This document shows positions 1-12,002 of a DNA stretch of 64,000 nucleotides, piece by piece. Below the pieces are notes generated by a model that did no database searches, was not told the origin of the DNA, and saw nothing but the letters and a program-made list of their open reading frames with translations. Made by a program: the position numbers and the translations under genes. The stretch covers positions 58,193,747 to 58,257,746 of the forward strand of contig CM075765.1 in NCBI GenBank assembly GCA_037974665.1, given 5' to 3'. The DNA is from Ehretia macrophylla (taxonomy: Eukaryota; Streptophyta; Magnoliopsida; Boraginales; Ehretiaceae). Position 1 is the first letter of the stretch. Each line of letters starts with the position of its first letter.

Positions 1-432
1 TTTATTCCTGCTCTGGGGGTTATCGTAGATCACTAGGAGATATAAGAATGTATTAGCTGTTAGCTCTTATTGCCTTGTAGCAGTAGCGCTAGGCTATCTT
101 ATCTTTGTAATTGGGAGAGTTGGATGGTATAAGGGGTCTTTCTTTAGGAATTCTTAAACCACGAGCTCCATCTCCATAAGTTATTGTCGAGGACTCATCA
201 AAACAGCATTTCCCTTCCTTCATTCCTTTCACCAAATGAGCCCTTTTTCGCTTACGCGCCTCTACAAGAACCATTATTTCATCTAGGCTGATTTTACTCG
301 GGCTTCGGATCCTTTTATAAAAGGATTCTACAAAGAGTCGCCTTAGGAGGGGAGTTCTGGCAGCTCTTCTAGTCGAGAAAAAGAAGCAAATCAATGATAA
401 AAAGAAGAATAATAAAGTCTACATCGCACCTT
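1..432. other. Left flank, no recognised gene
   Basis: Unique-looking A/G- and C/T-rich DNA like the other non-LTR stretches of the window. A 101-codon open frame on the minus strand (89-394) has no domain I recognise and no supporting context, so I do not call it a gene. The right edge is where the truncated 5' LTR of element 1 begins. Confidence 0.4.
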
Positions 433-2713
433 CGTGCTAAGTGTGCATTCATGAAATTTTCATCAAAATCGGCATCATAAATTTTATCGACGGTTTTTGT
501 AAATAGTGTTTTCAACACACATCCGCTAAAATTTTTATACGGATGTTTTAAATGTTTTAAAACCTAGTCCTCGGATATTAATAGATCCGTGTCTGATGAA
601 AACGAATTTTAAATCGGATTAGGAATTCTAAAGATTTTTACACTTTCTTTCGCAAAAATTGTGTTTTTAACTGAGTCGGGTGAAAGCCTTTGCATGTGAA
701 AATTTTTGTCACCTAAAATAAACTACTATAAAGTAGTCTAGGAGTTAATTGCATGTTGGTGAGCAAAATAGTCAACAAATAGAATTAAAAGACTAGAAAA
801 TCAACTTTGACTTTTATTATTTTTGTTGACCTTGAGCTTATATCATCAATACACATTAAAACAAGCCAAAAACACCACAAAACCGTGAGTTCAAGGAGGA
901 GGAAGAATAAGAGCATTTTCAAGATTTTTCAAAGCACTTTTCACATAAAAACTTCATTTCAAGGCCAAATCACTTCATTCAAAGCTTGATTTTGCTTGTT
1001 GGGCATCCATTATACCTATTTCTCACCTTAGTTTACATCAAAGGTGAGAGAAAAATTCTAGATCTTAAAATGCTAATTTTTGTCAAATTCATATAACTGT
1101 TTATTTATGCGATGAAATGTTAAATTGTTGTTAGATTGTTGCTCAGTAGATGCCAGGGATTATTTATGTGCGTTTATTTAAGTTTTGAACGGTAGTAGCA
1201 TGTGTTTCTATTTTTTGGGTATTAAAGTTGAGTTTTTGGGTTGTTGTTGAATAATTGTTTATGTAATGGTTGGAATTGGTTGGTTATAGTTTTTAAAAGT
1301 TTTTTAATTGTGGGGTAGTAATTTTGTAATGCCAAATTCTTTAATGTGATGTCGTGGCAAAAGTCTAAAAAATTCAGCAAAGAGCATTGCCAAAACTAAG
1401 GTTGTCGGGCTTGTTTTAGATGGGTTATGGTTGGTTTATGAGGGGGCTAATGTAGTTACATGTGTGGGTGAGTGGTAGAAAGTGGTTTGGAGTTCGTTGG
1501 ATTAGTAGATTGTAAGTTGTGATTGTTAGAAGTTTGTGTGATTTTTCTTTAAAATGTTGATATATTGTCTTTGGGTCTTTAGGTGATGTTTGAGTGATTA
1601 ATTCTTAGGTTGTTTTTGATTGGATTTGGGATTGAATGTGTGGTTTAATGCATGTGAGTTAGAAGGCCTACTTTGTCATCTAACTTAGTTGTTAGTTGTT
1701 TATTTGATTATTTGATTATTTGATGTTATGTTATTTAAATGATGTTAACTGATTGATTATTGATGAGCCGGCAGATAGGCAACCTACTTTTGTTGTCCTT
1801 CTATGATATGAATGATTATTATTATTGTCATGAGTCTTGGTATGTGTGTGTCACCTCTCGGGCAGCATCAGGCTGTCTGGTTGAAAACGGCATGACTATC
1901 AGAGGCTATCCCCAGCTTGCATGGGCGGAGGTGCCATGGAAGGAGGGGCTAAAGAGGTACCTCGGGTGCGTGAGTAATGGGGAGTTACAAGAAGATGGTT
2001 GAGATCGTGATGGCATATAGAGGTACACCAACTAGAGTATCCTTTTACAATTGGGTAGTCATTTATGTGTTTGAATTGAAATGTTGATGTTATTGATGTT
2101 TAATGTGTTTGCTGCTCAAAGGATGATTTACAAGGGGTATAGCAAATGCTTTTAAAAGATCTATCGAATCCTCACTGGGATTGTTTATATAAGCTCACTC
2201 TCAATCGTTACATGCATACAGGTGAAACTAAACAGGATTACGCGTACGTGCCTCAGGAAGCTGAGAATGTGCTTTATGTGGACGAGTCTTATGTGCCGGA
2301 GTCGTTTCCATGAGTTTGTCCTAGTTGTTGTAATATGTTATATTATAATGTATAACTTACTCAATTATAAGATTTATGTATATTGCTAGTTTAGTAGCCT
2401 TTCTTTTGAACATGATTAGATTGCTAGACTGGTTTATAATCTATTTTGGAAATGCGTGATATAGCCTATGTATGATGTTGGAATGGAGGCATATAACTTT
2501 TGGATGAATTGTTGAAAGAATGTTTGATATATGGAGATGGTTGCATTGTATGTTGTTAATTTAGTTGTGGAGTTGTTGTTGATCTTTGGAGTTGGATGTA
2601 TGAAGTTAAAAAGGGTTGGTTTAGAGCCCTGGTATCCGTGTTACTGTCGTTTTACTGTCAAAATTCCGTTGCGTCCTGACTGATCGTAGGTGGGGTCGAG
2701 TTGGGGCATGACA
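433..2713 (+). repeat. Element 1 5' LTR, truncated at its start
   Basis: Aligns with 5493-7790 of the 3' LTR from the shared CGTGCTAAG onward. The 3' LTR has 103 more bases upstream that are absent here. It ends in TGACA at 2713, next to the primer site. It contains a TATA-like TATATC at 839-844, a GTGAG donor-like site at 1044, an acceptor-like CAG ending at 2221 and a short acidic frame at 2224-2313. Confidence 0.85.
2224..2313 (+). other. Acidic mini reading frame after LTR splice acceptor (element 1)
   Basis: It follows CATACAG and, as in elements 2-4, the reading frame begins two bases after the acceptor. It encodes 29 residues, begins ETKQD and ends PESFP before TGA. The copy in the 3' LTR (7306-7395) keeps the same length and stop despite several substitutions. 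The putative intron is 1044-2221 here and 6136-7303 in the 3' LTR. It is less similar in sequence to the EEEE peptides of elements 2-4, but it shares position, phase and acidity, and the FP ending of element 2. Whether it is ever spliced or translated is unknown. Confidence 0.35.
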
Positions 2714-2718
2714 TTAAA

Positions 2719-2730
2719 TGGTATAAGAGC
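2719..2730 (+). promoter_or_regulatory. Element 1 primer binding site
   Basis: TGGTATAAGAGC, starting five bases after the LTR end. The usual plant site complementary to initiator tRNA-Met is TGGTATCAGAGC, so one base differs. Element 4 carries the same variant. Confidence 0.75.
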
Positions 2731-2815
2731 ACATGTTTAGTTGTTAGCCGGGGTATCCTCGGAATGTGGGTAGTGGTCTAAGCATACAAGTATGTATTAA
2801 GTGAAAGAAAAGTGA

Positions 2816-3250
2816 AACATATGTTAATATGTTTATGTGATTAATTTACTTATGTGTCTAACTTTCTATGTGATCAATATGCTTTGTGTTAAGTGAACTA
2901 ATGTGGTCAATATTTTTATGTGATAACGTGCCCTATGTACTCAATGTGTTGTAATTAATGTGCATTATGTGATTAATATGTATTATATGACAACTGTGTT
3001 TTATGTGATCGAAGTGTCTTGTGTGAAATTAGTTATTTATGTGGTTTTAATTGTCTAAGACTTATTTATATGAAACAACGTGCTTTAGGTTCTCAATGTA
3101 CTTTAAGTGACTAATGTGAGTTAAAGTGCCTTATGTGACGTTTGTTGCTTATGTGACTTTAATTGCTTATAACTTGCTTATGTGATATAACCTGCTTAGG
3201 TGATGTTGGCTTCTTATATGCTGAATTGTGTGTTATGTGATAATGTTGTA
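2816..3250 (+). repeat. Degenerate tandem array of TATGTGA-type units
   Basis: Between the primer site and the rest of the interior, the words TATGTGATNA or TTATGTGA recur about a dozen times at irregular 16-35 base spacing. The leaders of elements 2-4 hold one to three such words in the equivalent place, so this looks like an expanded leader motif and not an unrelated satellite. Confidence 0.5.
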
Positions 3251-5376
3251 ATATATGATAATCATGTAATATGTTGGTACTTGTTTTCATGAGATATAAT
3301 AGTATATATGCTATAGTTGTGGGTGATTCTTTTGGGTAAGGTAAGTATGACTGAAGCAGCTCTGAAAAATAGAGATAGGCGATGATTTTGAATTATTATT
3401 ATTGTAGTTGTTTATTAGTGAGATTCTGATTATTAAGTTTAAGGATTTTAGTCTCCGTTTAATGGATCTGTTCTTGATGTTTCTTTAGCTAGAATGAAGT
3501 TGTTCAAATAAATAGCAATGTATCTTGATGATTATATTTACTTTTCCTGCCATGTTTAACTTATTACTTGGAGATTGCTCATAAGTTGACCTTTCCTTGG
3601 GGTTGTGATCCTTCACTTGTGGAGTCTCAACTCAGATTATGCTTCCTTGAGGTTATTGTAGAATGAATTTATTTGAGGGATTGGTTATGTATATTTGTGA
3701 ATGAAATGAAGTGCAGTATAACATGTATATATTTCTACTACTTGGGATTGCTATCTTGTCAAAGGTTATTTTGGAGTTTTGATCTTTAAACCTTGGAGCC
3801 AATTAGAGTGATTCCTGACTAACGTTACTTTAATTGAAGATGTAATTGTTGGGAGATAGAATTATTTGAGGAAATAAGAATGCATTTCGGTGACTGAACA
3901 TTTACTTGCCTATATCGAGCTTTTGAGTTCTAGGTGGTATGACTCTCTAAATTGTTGATTGGGGATTCGCTTGTGTTATAATGGGTTAGTATGAATATGT
4001 ATTGTGTTATCAGATTTTAGTCTTCATCAGTCAATCTTGTTGGGTACTCCGTGATTTATCTTGTTTAGTGATTGGTCTGATGCGGAATGTAAATTTTGGA
4101 GTGATTGTATGACTCCTTAGGTTCTCTAGATCTCCTTAGTGTCTTGTTTTGGGAAGCGATAGATTGTAGGATTTGACTTGTTGGTGTTTAAGCATGTAGA
4201 TGGGACACCCCTTTTGTGCTTCGTAATTCTATTGGTCTTATTATTCTTTTCTACTCTATTCTCACTTATTTGAGAGAGAGTTACACTTTTCTAGCATATC
4301 AATTGTTTATTGAAAGTTTTGCTTATTGGATTAATGGATTCTATACTCATTTGCTTCTTATAGCAATGTCGCTTATTGGAGTTAAGGTTTGAGACTTCTA
4401 TATTTCATTCTCCAGCCATTGATTTTAATATTTCATTCATCCTATTACTATTTATTTGAAAGTAATTTATCATTTGGTATACCATTTTACTTGTTCGAAT
4501 TTCACTTGCTTGATGTACTCCCTACCTAAGTACATCATTGTCATTCTTGTTGATCCTTGTTAATCCTATTGTTTTATTATTAAGTGCTGAGCCATTACTT
4601 TGCTTGTAATTGTTCACTCAAAGTACTCGGCACTGTCCTGTTGTTATAATTTCTTATTCGTACTTCTTTGGTATTGCTTGCTGAGATACTCTTGCCACTC
4701 ATGTTTTCTATTGAATTAATCATCTCTTATTTCTTAATTTCATTTTGCCTCAAGTACAACTTACTTGTTGGTTCCTTGAACAATCATCGACAATTGAAAT
4801 GTCTACTTGTTCAGGAATTTTTGTTCAACATACTCAGCACTGCTTTGACTCGTCATCATCCTTTGTTCGTACTTATTTAATTGATAGGTGCTGAGACATT
4901 TCTTATCTTAGTTATCATGCTTTCTTATTAAACTATTAGGCTCTTGATTTTCTAACCTGTTTGACCTCTTGTTCACTTGATTGTTGGCTCGAATATGACT
5001 TTCCATATTCTTATTTCCTTGTAAATTTCATAATTGCCATATTCTGACGAATGTCACTTTTGAGATATTCCCTTGATCAGTAATCATTCATGTTATTGTC
5101 AATGTGTTTTAAAACCCTCGGGGTGTTCATAGAGCCCTTGGAGTTGCGATTTCTTTCATATGCAATATGATATTAGGTGGTAGTGAATTATGAATTGAGG
5201 ATTGTTTTGGGAATTATGATAATTATCTTGCAGTCAACGAAGTTTATTTCCTTTGAGGTCTTTGTTTAGCTGTCATCCTAAGAGATAAATGGGAACTAAG
5301 TGAAGTATCGTTAACGTGTAACGATTGAGGACTTAGTTGTCTGTGAATTCGAGAATTGTGTGGACGCAATTGTTTT

Positions 5377-5389
5377 AAGGGGGGGAGAA
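5377..5389 (+). promoter_or_regulatory. Element 1 polypurine tract
   Basis: A run of A and G (AAGGGGGGGAGAA) directly before the 3' LTR, the expected plus-strand primer. The preceding GACGCAATTGTTTT is shared with elements 2-4. Confidence 0.75.
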
Positions 5390-7790
5390 TATAAAACCCT
5401 AGATTTTACCTTTGCATAGATTTGCATGATTTGACCTGTTTGTATGTTATATGAGTTAGAATGTGCTAATTATATGATTTATATTCCTATTACGTGCTAA
5501 GTGTGCATTCATGAAATTTTCATCAAAATCGGCATCAGAAATTTTATCGACGGTTTTTGTGAATAGTATTTTGAACACATGTCAGCTAAAATTTTTATAC
5601 AGGTGTTTTAAACATTTTAAAACCTAGTCCTCGGATATTAATAGACCCGTGTCTGATGAAAATGGATTTCAAATCGGATTAGGAATTTTAAAGGTTTTTA
5701 CACTTTCTTTTGCAAAAATCGCGTTTTTAACTGAGTCGGGTGAAAGTCTTTACATGTGAAAATTTTTGTCACATAAAATAAACTACTTTATAGTAGTCTA
5801 GGAGTTAATTGCATGTTGGTGAGCAAAATAGTCAAGAAATAGAATTAAAAGACTAAAAATACTAATTAAAAGACTAGAAAATCAACTTTGACTTTTATTA
5901 TTTTTGTTGACCTTGAGCTTATATCATCAACACACATTAAAACAAGCCCAAAACACCACAAAACATACACAAAACCGTGAGTTCAAGGAGGAGGAAGAAT
6001 AAGAGCATTTTCAAGGTTTTTCAAAGCATTTTTCACATAAAAACTTCATTTCAAGGCCAAATCACTTCATTCAAAGCTTGATTTTGCTTGTTGGGCATCC
6101 ATTCTACCTATTTCTCACCTTAGTTTACATCAAAGGTGAGAGAAAAATTCTAGATCTTAAAATGCTAATTTTTGTCAAATTCATATAACTGTTTATTTAT
6201 CTGATGAAATGTTAAATTGTTGTTAGATTGTTGCTCAGTAGATGCCAATGATCGTTTATGTGCATTTATTTAAGTTTTGAAAGGTAGTAGCATGTATTTC
6301 TATTTTTCGGGTATTAAAGTTGAATTTTTGGGTTGTTAAATAATTGTTGATGTAGTGGTTGGAATTGGTTGGTTATAGCTTCTAAAAGTTTGTTAATTGT
6401 GGGGTAGTAATGTTGTAATGCCAAATTTTTTATTGTGATGTTGTGGCAAAAGTCCAGAAAATTCAGCAAAGAGCATTGCCAAAACTAGGGTTGTTGGGCT
6501 TGTTTTAGATGGGTTATGGTTGGTTTCCGAGGGGACTAATGTAGTTGCATGTGTGGGCGAGTGGTAGAAAGTGGTTTGGAGTTCGTTGGATTAGTAGATT
6601 GTAAGTTATGATTGTTAGAAGTTTGTGTGATTTTTCTTTAAAATGTTGATATATTGTCTTTAGGTGTTTGGGTGATGTTTGAGTAATTAATTCTTAGGTT
6701 ATTGTTGATTAGACTCGAGATTGAATGTGTGGTTTAATGCATGTGAGTTGGATGGCCTACTTTGTCATCTAACTTAGTTGTTAGTTGTTTATTTGATTAT
6801 TTGATGTTATGTTATTTAAATGATGTTAACTGATTGATTATTGATGAGCCGGGAGATAGGCAACCTACTTTTGTTGTCCTCCTGTGATATGAATGATTAT
6901 TATTATTGTAATGAGTCTTGGTATATGTGTGCCACCTCTCGGGCAGCATCGGGCTGTCAGGTTGAAAACATGATGACTATCAGAGGCTACCCCTAGCTCG
7001 CATGGGAAGAGGTGCCGTGGAGGGAGGGGCTAGAGAGGTACATCGGGTGCATGATTAATGGGGAGTTACAAGAAGATGGTTGAGATCGTGATGGCGTATG
7101 GGGCTACACCAACTAGAGTATCCTTTTACAATTGGGTGGTCATTTATGTGTTTGAAACGAAATGTTGATGTTATTGATGTTTAACGTGTTTGTTGCTCAA
7201 AGGATGATTTCCAAGGGGTATAACAAATATTTTTGAAAGATCTATCGAATCCTCATAGGGTTTGTTTTATATAAGCTCACTCTCAATCGTTGCATGCATA
7301 CAGGTGAAACTAAACAGGTTTATGGGTACGTGCCTCAGGAAGCTAAGAATGTGCTTTATGTGGATGAGTCTTATGTGCCGGAGTCATTGCCATGAGTTTG
7401 TCCTAGTTGTTGTAATATGCTATAATGTATAACTTACTCAATTATAAGATTTATGTATATTGCTAGTTTAGTAGCCTTTCTTTTGAACATGATTAGATTG
7501 CTAGACTGGTTTATAATCTATTTTGCATATGTATGATATAGCCTATGTATGATGTTGGAATGGAGGTATATAACTTTTGGATGAATTGTTGAAAGAATGT
7601 TTCATATATGGAGATGGTTGCGTTGTATGTTGATAATTTGGTTGTGGATTTGTTGTTGATCTTTGGAGTTGGTTGTATGATGCTATAAAGGGTTGCTTTA
7701 GAGCCCTGGTATCCGTGTTACTGTCGTTATACTGCCAAAATTCTGTTGTATCCTGGCTGATTGTAGGTGGGGTCGAGTTGGGGCGTGATA
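5390..7790 (+). repeat. Element 1 3' LTR, full length
   Basis: This 2,401-base LTR is the intact counterpart of 433-2713. It has a small in-LTR duplication near 5850-5880 (ATTAAAAGACTA repeated) that the 5' LTR lacks. TATA-like box 5920-5925, donor-like site 6136, acceptor ending 7303, mini frame 7306-7395. Confidence 0.85.
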
Positions 7791-9657
7791 TGTTCTGATC
7801 CCTCTCCATCAATAGGCCGACCAAAGAGAGCGACTGGTAGGGAAAAAGATTGGATATAAAGTGGAAGGCATAACGAATCCAAAGGCTAATCTGACACTCT
7901 GATAATCCCAAGAGAAGGACGAAGTAGTTCTAGCCTGAGTCTCAAACTCTGGTATGTAAGGGAGAAGTGTAACTGCTCCTGAAACTGTATTAATGGTAGA
8001 AGAAACTGCAATTTTCATTGCAAATTCAAGGGATTAGAAAAGCCAAAGCCTAGACCTATAAAAGACATAGTTTATATAACCGACTCCTTCAAGCCCCAGC
8101 CCAACTGGAGGAACTACAACTCGTGATACAATGCCACTAGTAATAGACTTAGACTGTGACACATACAATGGGTCTTGCAGGACAAAGACTTCTACAGGCT
8201 TTCTTTTGCCCTTCTTTACCTATATTCATGGCTTAGAACTAGATGTAATGGAACTTATACTTGATGAAGGCAACCCCCAAAGAATAGACTGGATGGACCC
8301 TATTCGAGCGCCTATGGACCGACGTAACCCAACCAGTAACTAGTGCCCCCAATGGACCTCTCATATGTAACTCCAATTGAAAAGGGAGACGGAATAGAAA
8401 TAGAATATTATAGTCTTGCTTGCTCACTTGTTGACTTACTTCTTTTCCCAAAGAAAGAGAAAGCCTACTCCGAATGGAGAAAAGTATATTCTAGTATTTT
8501 CCCATAAGAAACTTCAAAAGAGGAGTGCTACATAAGTATATGCTAAAGGGAAATAAATTTCTTATTTCTTTCTTCTAGCGTTCCTTCTGAGCTCAGTAGC
8601 TAGAGGAAAAGTTCGCAATCATAAATAAGCTATACAAATTCGTCAAGCGGGTTTTACCTAGGGGTTTATAACGCGGGAAAAAGACTGACATCGTTCATCC
8701 CCAATACAAAATGCATTGGGCAACCCTAATTGTTGCACAATGTAATTACAAAGAGCAAAAAATGCCAGCCCTGATATAACAGGAAAACACCAAAGAGTCT
8801 ATTGGACAGTATTAATAATATTTCTGACAGTGTATTATTTTAATTATGGCTCTCTCTTGAAAGATCTCGCCACCAAGTGGATAAGACATATTGCCATAAG
8901 AGAAGATGAAACAAAATGAAAATAATTGCCACGATAAAAATAGGATTAGGTTTCGGGAGGTTGACTAAGATAGGGGTTAGACTGACCCCTCCCCAACCTA
9001 CAACAAGTTTATGGGGGATTCCCCAATCCATATATAACTTAAGGCTCATAATGAGGCTATATCCCTCCACATAAAAAAAAAAGACAGCCAAAGGTGGCAT
9101 TGATTACAAATCCTACAAAACATAAAAACTATGTATCAGATATAATTGTCTGAAAGAAAGTAACATATTGGGACATTTTCTCATTATAGAAAGACCTCAT
9201 GGTTCACTTACATTTTCTTTTTTTTAAATGCAGTCCTTCTGTGTGTAGAACATTGGCTCCAGCATCCAATGGGTTCACCTGATTGTTCCCAGTTCAGTTG
9301 GAATAGAAGTCACCAGCTTTCATTGATGAGGAGCTGACTAAATTTTCCCTAGTTGACGACAATAGTAAACCTGTCACGACTGTAGTGAGTCAAATAGAAA
9401 TAGAATGAATCCCCTAAATGTTCTATTTGTTTCTTTTCTCTTTAGTTTATGGAAAAGATACCTGTATTGTGGTATCGGCTATACCTACCTAGCTGAACCC
9501 GCCCAGTCCATGGATATGACATAGGCAAAGTGCAGTTCATTGGGAGACTATGAAACGACTTACTATACGTATAATATATGAGGTTGTCTCGCTATCATTG
9601 GTATACCCCTCCATTGAAGGCTTTTTTCTTTCTTTCTATACGCGCCCTATAAAAGTA
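7791..9657. other. Mitochondrial-type intergenic DNA
   Basis: About 1.9 kb between elements 1 and 2 with no gene I can identify. Short open frames exist (7809-8018 minus, 8131-8343 plus, 8840-9100 minus), the last encoding a hydrophobic stretch, but none has a convincing family match. The region ends in a copy of the dispersed GAGGTTTGAAGATGCTC repeat into which element 2 inserted. Confidence 0.4.
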
Positions 9658-9683
9658 GAGGTTTGAAGATGCTCAACCGATAG
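9658..9683 (+). repeat. Dispersed repeat copy A, left half (split by element 2)
   Basis: GAGGTTTGAAGATGCTCAAC followed by CGATAG, then the LTR. The sequence resumes at 19217 with GATAGGGAGAGG. Joined, it matches the intact copies at 38778 and 57860, which shows the repeat was here before element 2 arrived. Confidence 0.85.
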
Positions 9684-10008
9684 TGTAATACCCGAGCCCG
9701 GAATGTGAAAATTCTTTGTTTATTATTTTGAAAATTATATTTCCTTAAATGCTTTGTGAATTGACTGTTACTTTCTCGCCGACGCAACATGCATTGTATT
9801 TAAGGAGCGATAGCTAGATAACGATTTCTAGTCCTCAGCAAATAGTGAAACTAGTATTTAGATGACTTAAATTTTATATTTTAAATGTTGCTAGCTTTAA
9901 TTGAACTTACCTTAGCTGAAATGGCTTTAAAACGCACAAAATAGGGCTCTTTGACCAAGTTTTAAGTTGTTGACCTTGGACCTTTGACTTGTTGACCAAT
10001 TTAACACT

Positions 10009-10014
10009 TATAAG
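10009..10014 (+). promoter_or_regulatory. Putative TATA box, element 2 LTR
   Basis: CTTATAAGC lies 186 bases upstream of the GTGAG donor. Equivalent boxes stand about 195-205 bases upstream of the donor in the 5' LTRs of elements 1, 3 and 4, which supports a common promoter layout. Confidence 0.45.
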
Positions 10015-11468
10015 CTAAAATAACTAAGCAAAGTAAAAAGAAAACAGCAGCAAAACAACCAGCTCTGGCCGTGACTTTGAAGAGAGAAAAAAAAAAATCT
10101 TTCAACTTTCAATCGATCAATCTTCACGTGAGCTCGTGCGGGGTGGTTTTCAAGGCAACCAACGTTGTTTTCCTAGTGACTAGGAGTACCTAAGGTGAGG
10201 GAAGCATGTTATTTGCGCATTTATACGTTGTATATGTTAACTTTGTCAATTTTTAGATTTATCCGTAGATCGTTGTTTAAAGCGATTTGATGCTTCTAGA
10301 ATGTTCCTTGGCATTTGTAGAACATGTATTTATAGCTTTGTAACATTTTCTGCGGTTAAATGTTGTGATTGCAGATTGAATTGTGAAATGAATAGTGTTT
10401 TGTAAATAGTAAAACCTTGAAACGTTGAAGTTGCGCTGTTATGCTTTCCGTTGATGTAGAAACGTGCTAGGTATGCTAGAATGCTAAAATGTGTGGTTTG
10501 TTTGGGTTGCGTAGAGGAAAAAATGAGAATTAAGCCTTTGGGAAAGTCGGGGTCGTTTAGGTCGATTTTGGCGTTTTCTCGTTTTGTGTGTTGGCATTGC
10601 TTCGGGAAGCCATGGAAGCACTTTTGGTGCGATTATGGCGTTGGTTGGGTGTTTGGTTGTTATAGTTGTAGTTCAGACGAGAAAGGGGGAAATCGGGGCT
10701 TTGCGCAAGTTCTAGGGTAAAGTAAGGTTTCGGGGTCTTTAGACGTGCCTTATGGTGACCTAGGAGGGTTGGCGAAGTCGGTTTCCAGAACTCGTGGCTC
10801 GTTTGGAAATGGTAGCATTTTGATAGTTGGGGCCGATTTGTGTTTTTGTGTGTTTACTTGTCTTTATGCTTATAGAATGCTTAGAATTACTTGAATTACT
10901 TGTTTGAGTTGTTTTGGATTGAATTGCTTATCAAATTGCTGCTATTGCGTGCGAGAGTAACCTACTTTGTTATTCTCCCACGTGTGGCTTTATCGCTTGT
11001 TTATCGCTTGTTTATCGTCTTGTATCGAGTCTTGCATTGCATAGTGTCTCGCGCATGAGTGATGGAGCTCTCTGGGTAGGCTCGGGTTGCTAGTGTTGGT
11101 TGGTCTAGCTGCGCGGCTCTTCCCTGTTCTCGCTTGGGTTGCCTCCCAGGGAGATTTGGGTCGTAGGCTGATGGATACTTCCGGGGTATTCCAAACTGGT
11201 GTTATAAGGTGGTTTGGGCCGCCGCGTCGTCATCGAATTCGTGTTTGGAAGTTGCTCGTGAAAAGAGTATCGTATCCTTTGAATGAGTGTTTGCAGCTTT
11301 AAATACTTGCCTTGCTTTATTGTTGGCTTTGGTTGTATCATTATATGATTGGTATGTATTGCTTGGCTAATTGCATTGCATACTCCTCTCATCTCCGTCC
11401 TTGAGACCAAATGCCCTCGCTGAGCAATAGTTTTTGCTCATTCCTTTCTATACCATGTTTTTACAGGA

Positions 11469-11531
11469 GTAGTTGAAGCAGACCCTCTCGAGGTAATAGA
11501 GGAGGAGGAGCAGGTGGAGGTGTTTCCGTGA
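11469..11531 (+). other. Acidic mini reading frame after LTR splice acceptor (element 2)
   Basis: Twenty residues then TGA: a VVEADP start, a core VIEEEEQVEVFP and a stop. The frame begins two bases after the acceptor CAG at 11466, the same phase as in the other elements. The 3' LTR copy is 18703-18765. Putative introns: 10195-11466 and 17433-18700. Compared with elements 3 and 4, the EEEE run is encoded by different mixes of GAG and GAA, so the amino acids agree better than the codons. If the donor is joined to the acceptor, the frame upstream meets TAA at once, so a full spliced protein is not supported for this element. Confidence 0.4.
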
Positions 11532-11990
11532 TAGCACTTCCCTGCTTTGCTGGTGGTGGGTTACCAATTTTGTGCAAACCTTGTTTGTTATGTAGATTGC
11601 GTGAAGGATGCTTAATTTTGAGGCTTGTAGCCTTGTATGTATTTCCCTATTTTGAGACCTTTAATGGTCTTATGTTGTAATGGTTTAAAGTTTGTAAAAT
11701 TGGAAACTTATACTCGAATGACTAGTGAAGAAAAGCATGCTAATAGATAATGGCTTAGTCGCATGAATATGTGTGTAGTCTGCATGCCATATTTGGCTTG
11801 GAAAGTTGGATAATAGGAAATGTATGTTTGGAAGAAAGTTGGCTGGTTTGATTACTATTATATGGCTTTCGCAAGTGTTATATTGATTTTAGGGTTTTCG
11901 GATCGTCCGCGGTACAGAGGAGACTCCGTCCGTGTGTCGGGTCCGGGCTTGGCCTTTTGCGGGGTCGGGTCGGGGCGTGACATCTTTAGG

Positions 11991-12002
11991 TGGTATCAGA
12001 GC
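11991..12002 (+). promoter_or_regulatory. Element 2 primer binding site
   Basis: TGGTATCAGAGC, the standard plant initiator tRNA-Met complement, eight bases after the LTR end. Confidence 0.9.

Larger units (their letters stand above)
2714..5389 (+). other. Element 1 interior, non-coding
   Basis: Apart from the tandem array near its start and the polypurine block at its end, I see no conserved protein. A short frame at about 3348 (MTEAALKNRDRR then stop) sits where gag begins in the coding elements but is too short to identify. Most of the stretch is T-rich, with many stops in all frames. Confidence 0.6.
433..7790 (+). mobile_element. Element 1: non-autonomous Ty3-type LTR retrotransposon
   Basis: Two direct repeats (433-2713 and 5390-7790) flank a 2.68 kb interior that starts with a Met-tRNA-type primer site (2719-2730) and ends with a polypurine tract (5377-5389). 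The interior has no open frame with gag, protease, RT or integrase similarity; the longest frame is about 70 codons. The block before the polypurine tract (about 5353-5389) closely matches the same position in elements 2-4, which are coding chromoviruses. This is the structure of a large retrotransposon derivative mobilised in trans. The first 103 bases of the 5' LTR are missing, so no target duplication can be checked. The outer 3' terminus reads ATA rather than the usual ACA, and the 3' LTR begins TATAAAACC where TG is expected, so both ends have mutated. Confidence 0.85.
9684..11982 (+). repeat. Element 2 5' LTR
   Basis: 2,299 bases, TG...CA ends (TGTAATACCC to GTGACA). It contains TATAAG at 10009-10014, a GTGAG donor at 10195, an acceptor TTTTTACAG ending at 11466 and the acidic mini frame 11469-11531. 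Near the 3' end it shares the block GGTACAGAGGAGACTC with elements 3 and 4. Confidence 0.95.

Noticed and set aside
89..394. 101-codon minus-strand frame in the left flank
   Set aside because: Open, but with no family match, no conserved motif and no neighbour context.
7543..7911. 122-codon minus-strand frame across the element 1 LTR end
   Set aside because: It crosses the LTR boundary into unrelated flank, so it cannot be an old gene.
8840..9100. Hydrophobic minus-strand frame with TWWRDLSRES resembling a cox3 motif
   Set aside because: Only one short word resembles COX3 (WWRD, RES); upstream and downstream residues do not align convincingly and stops follow. Chance is likely.
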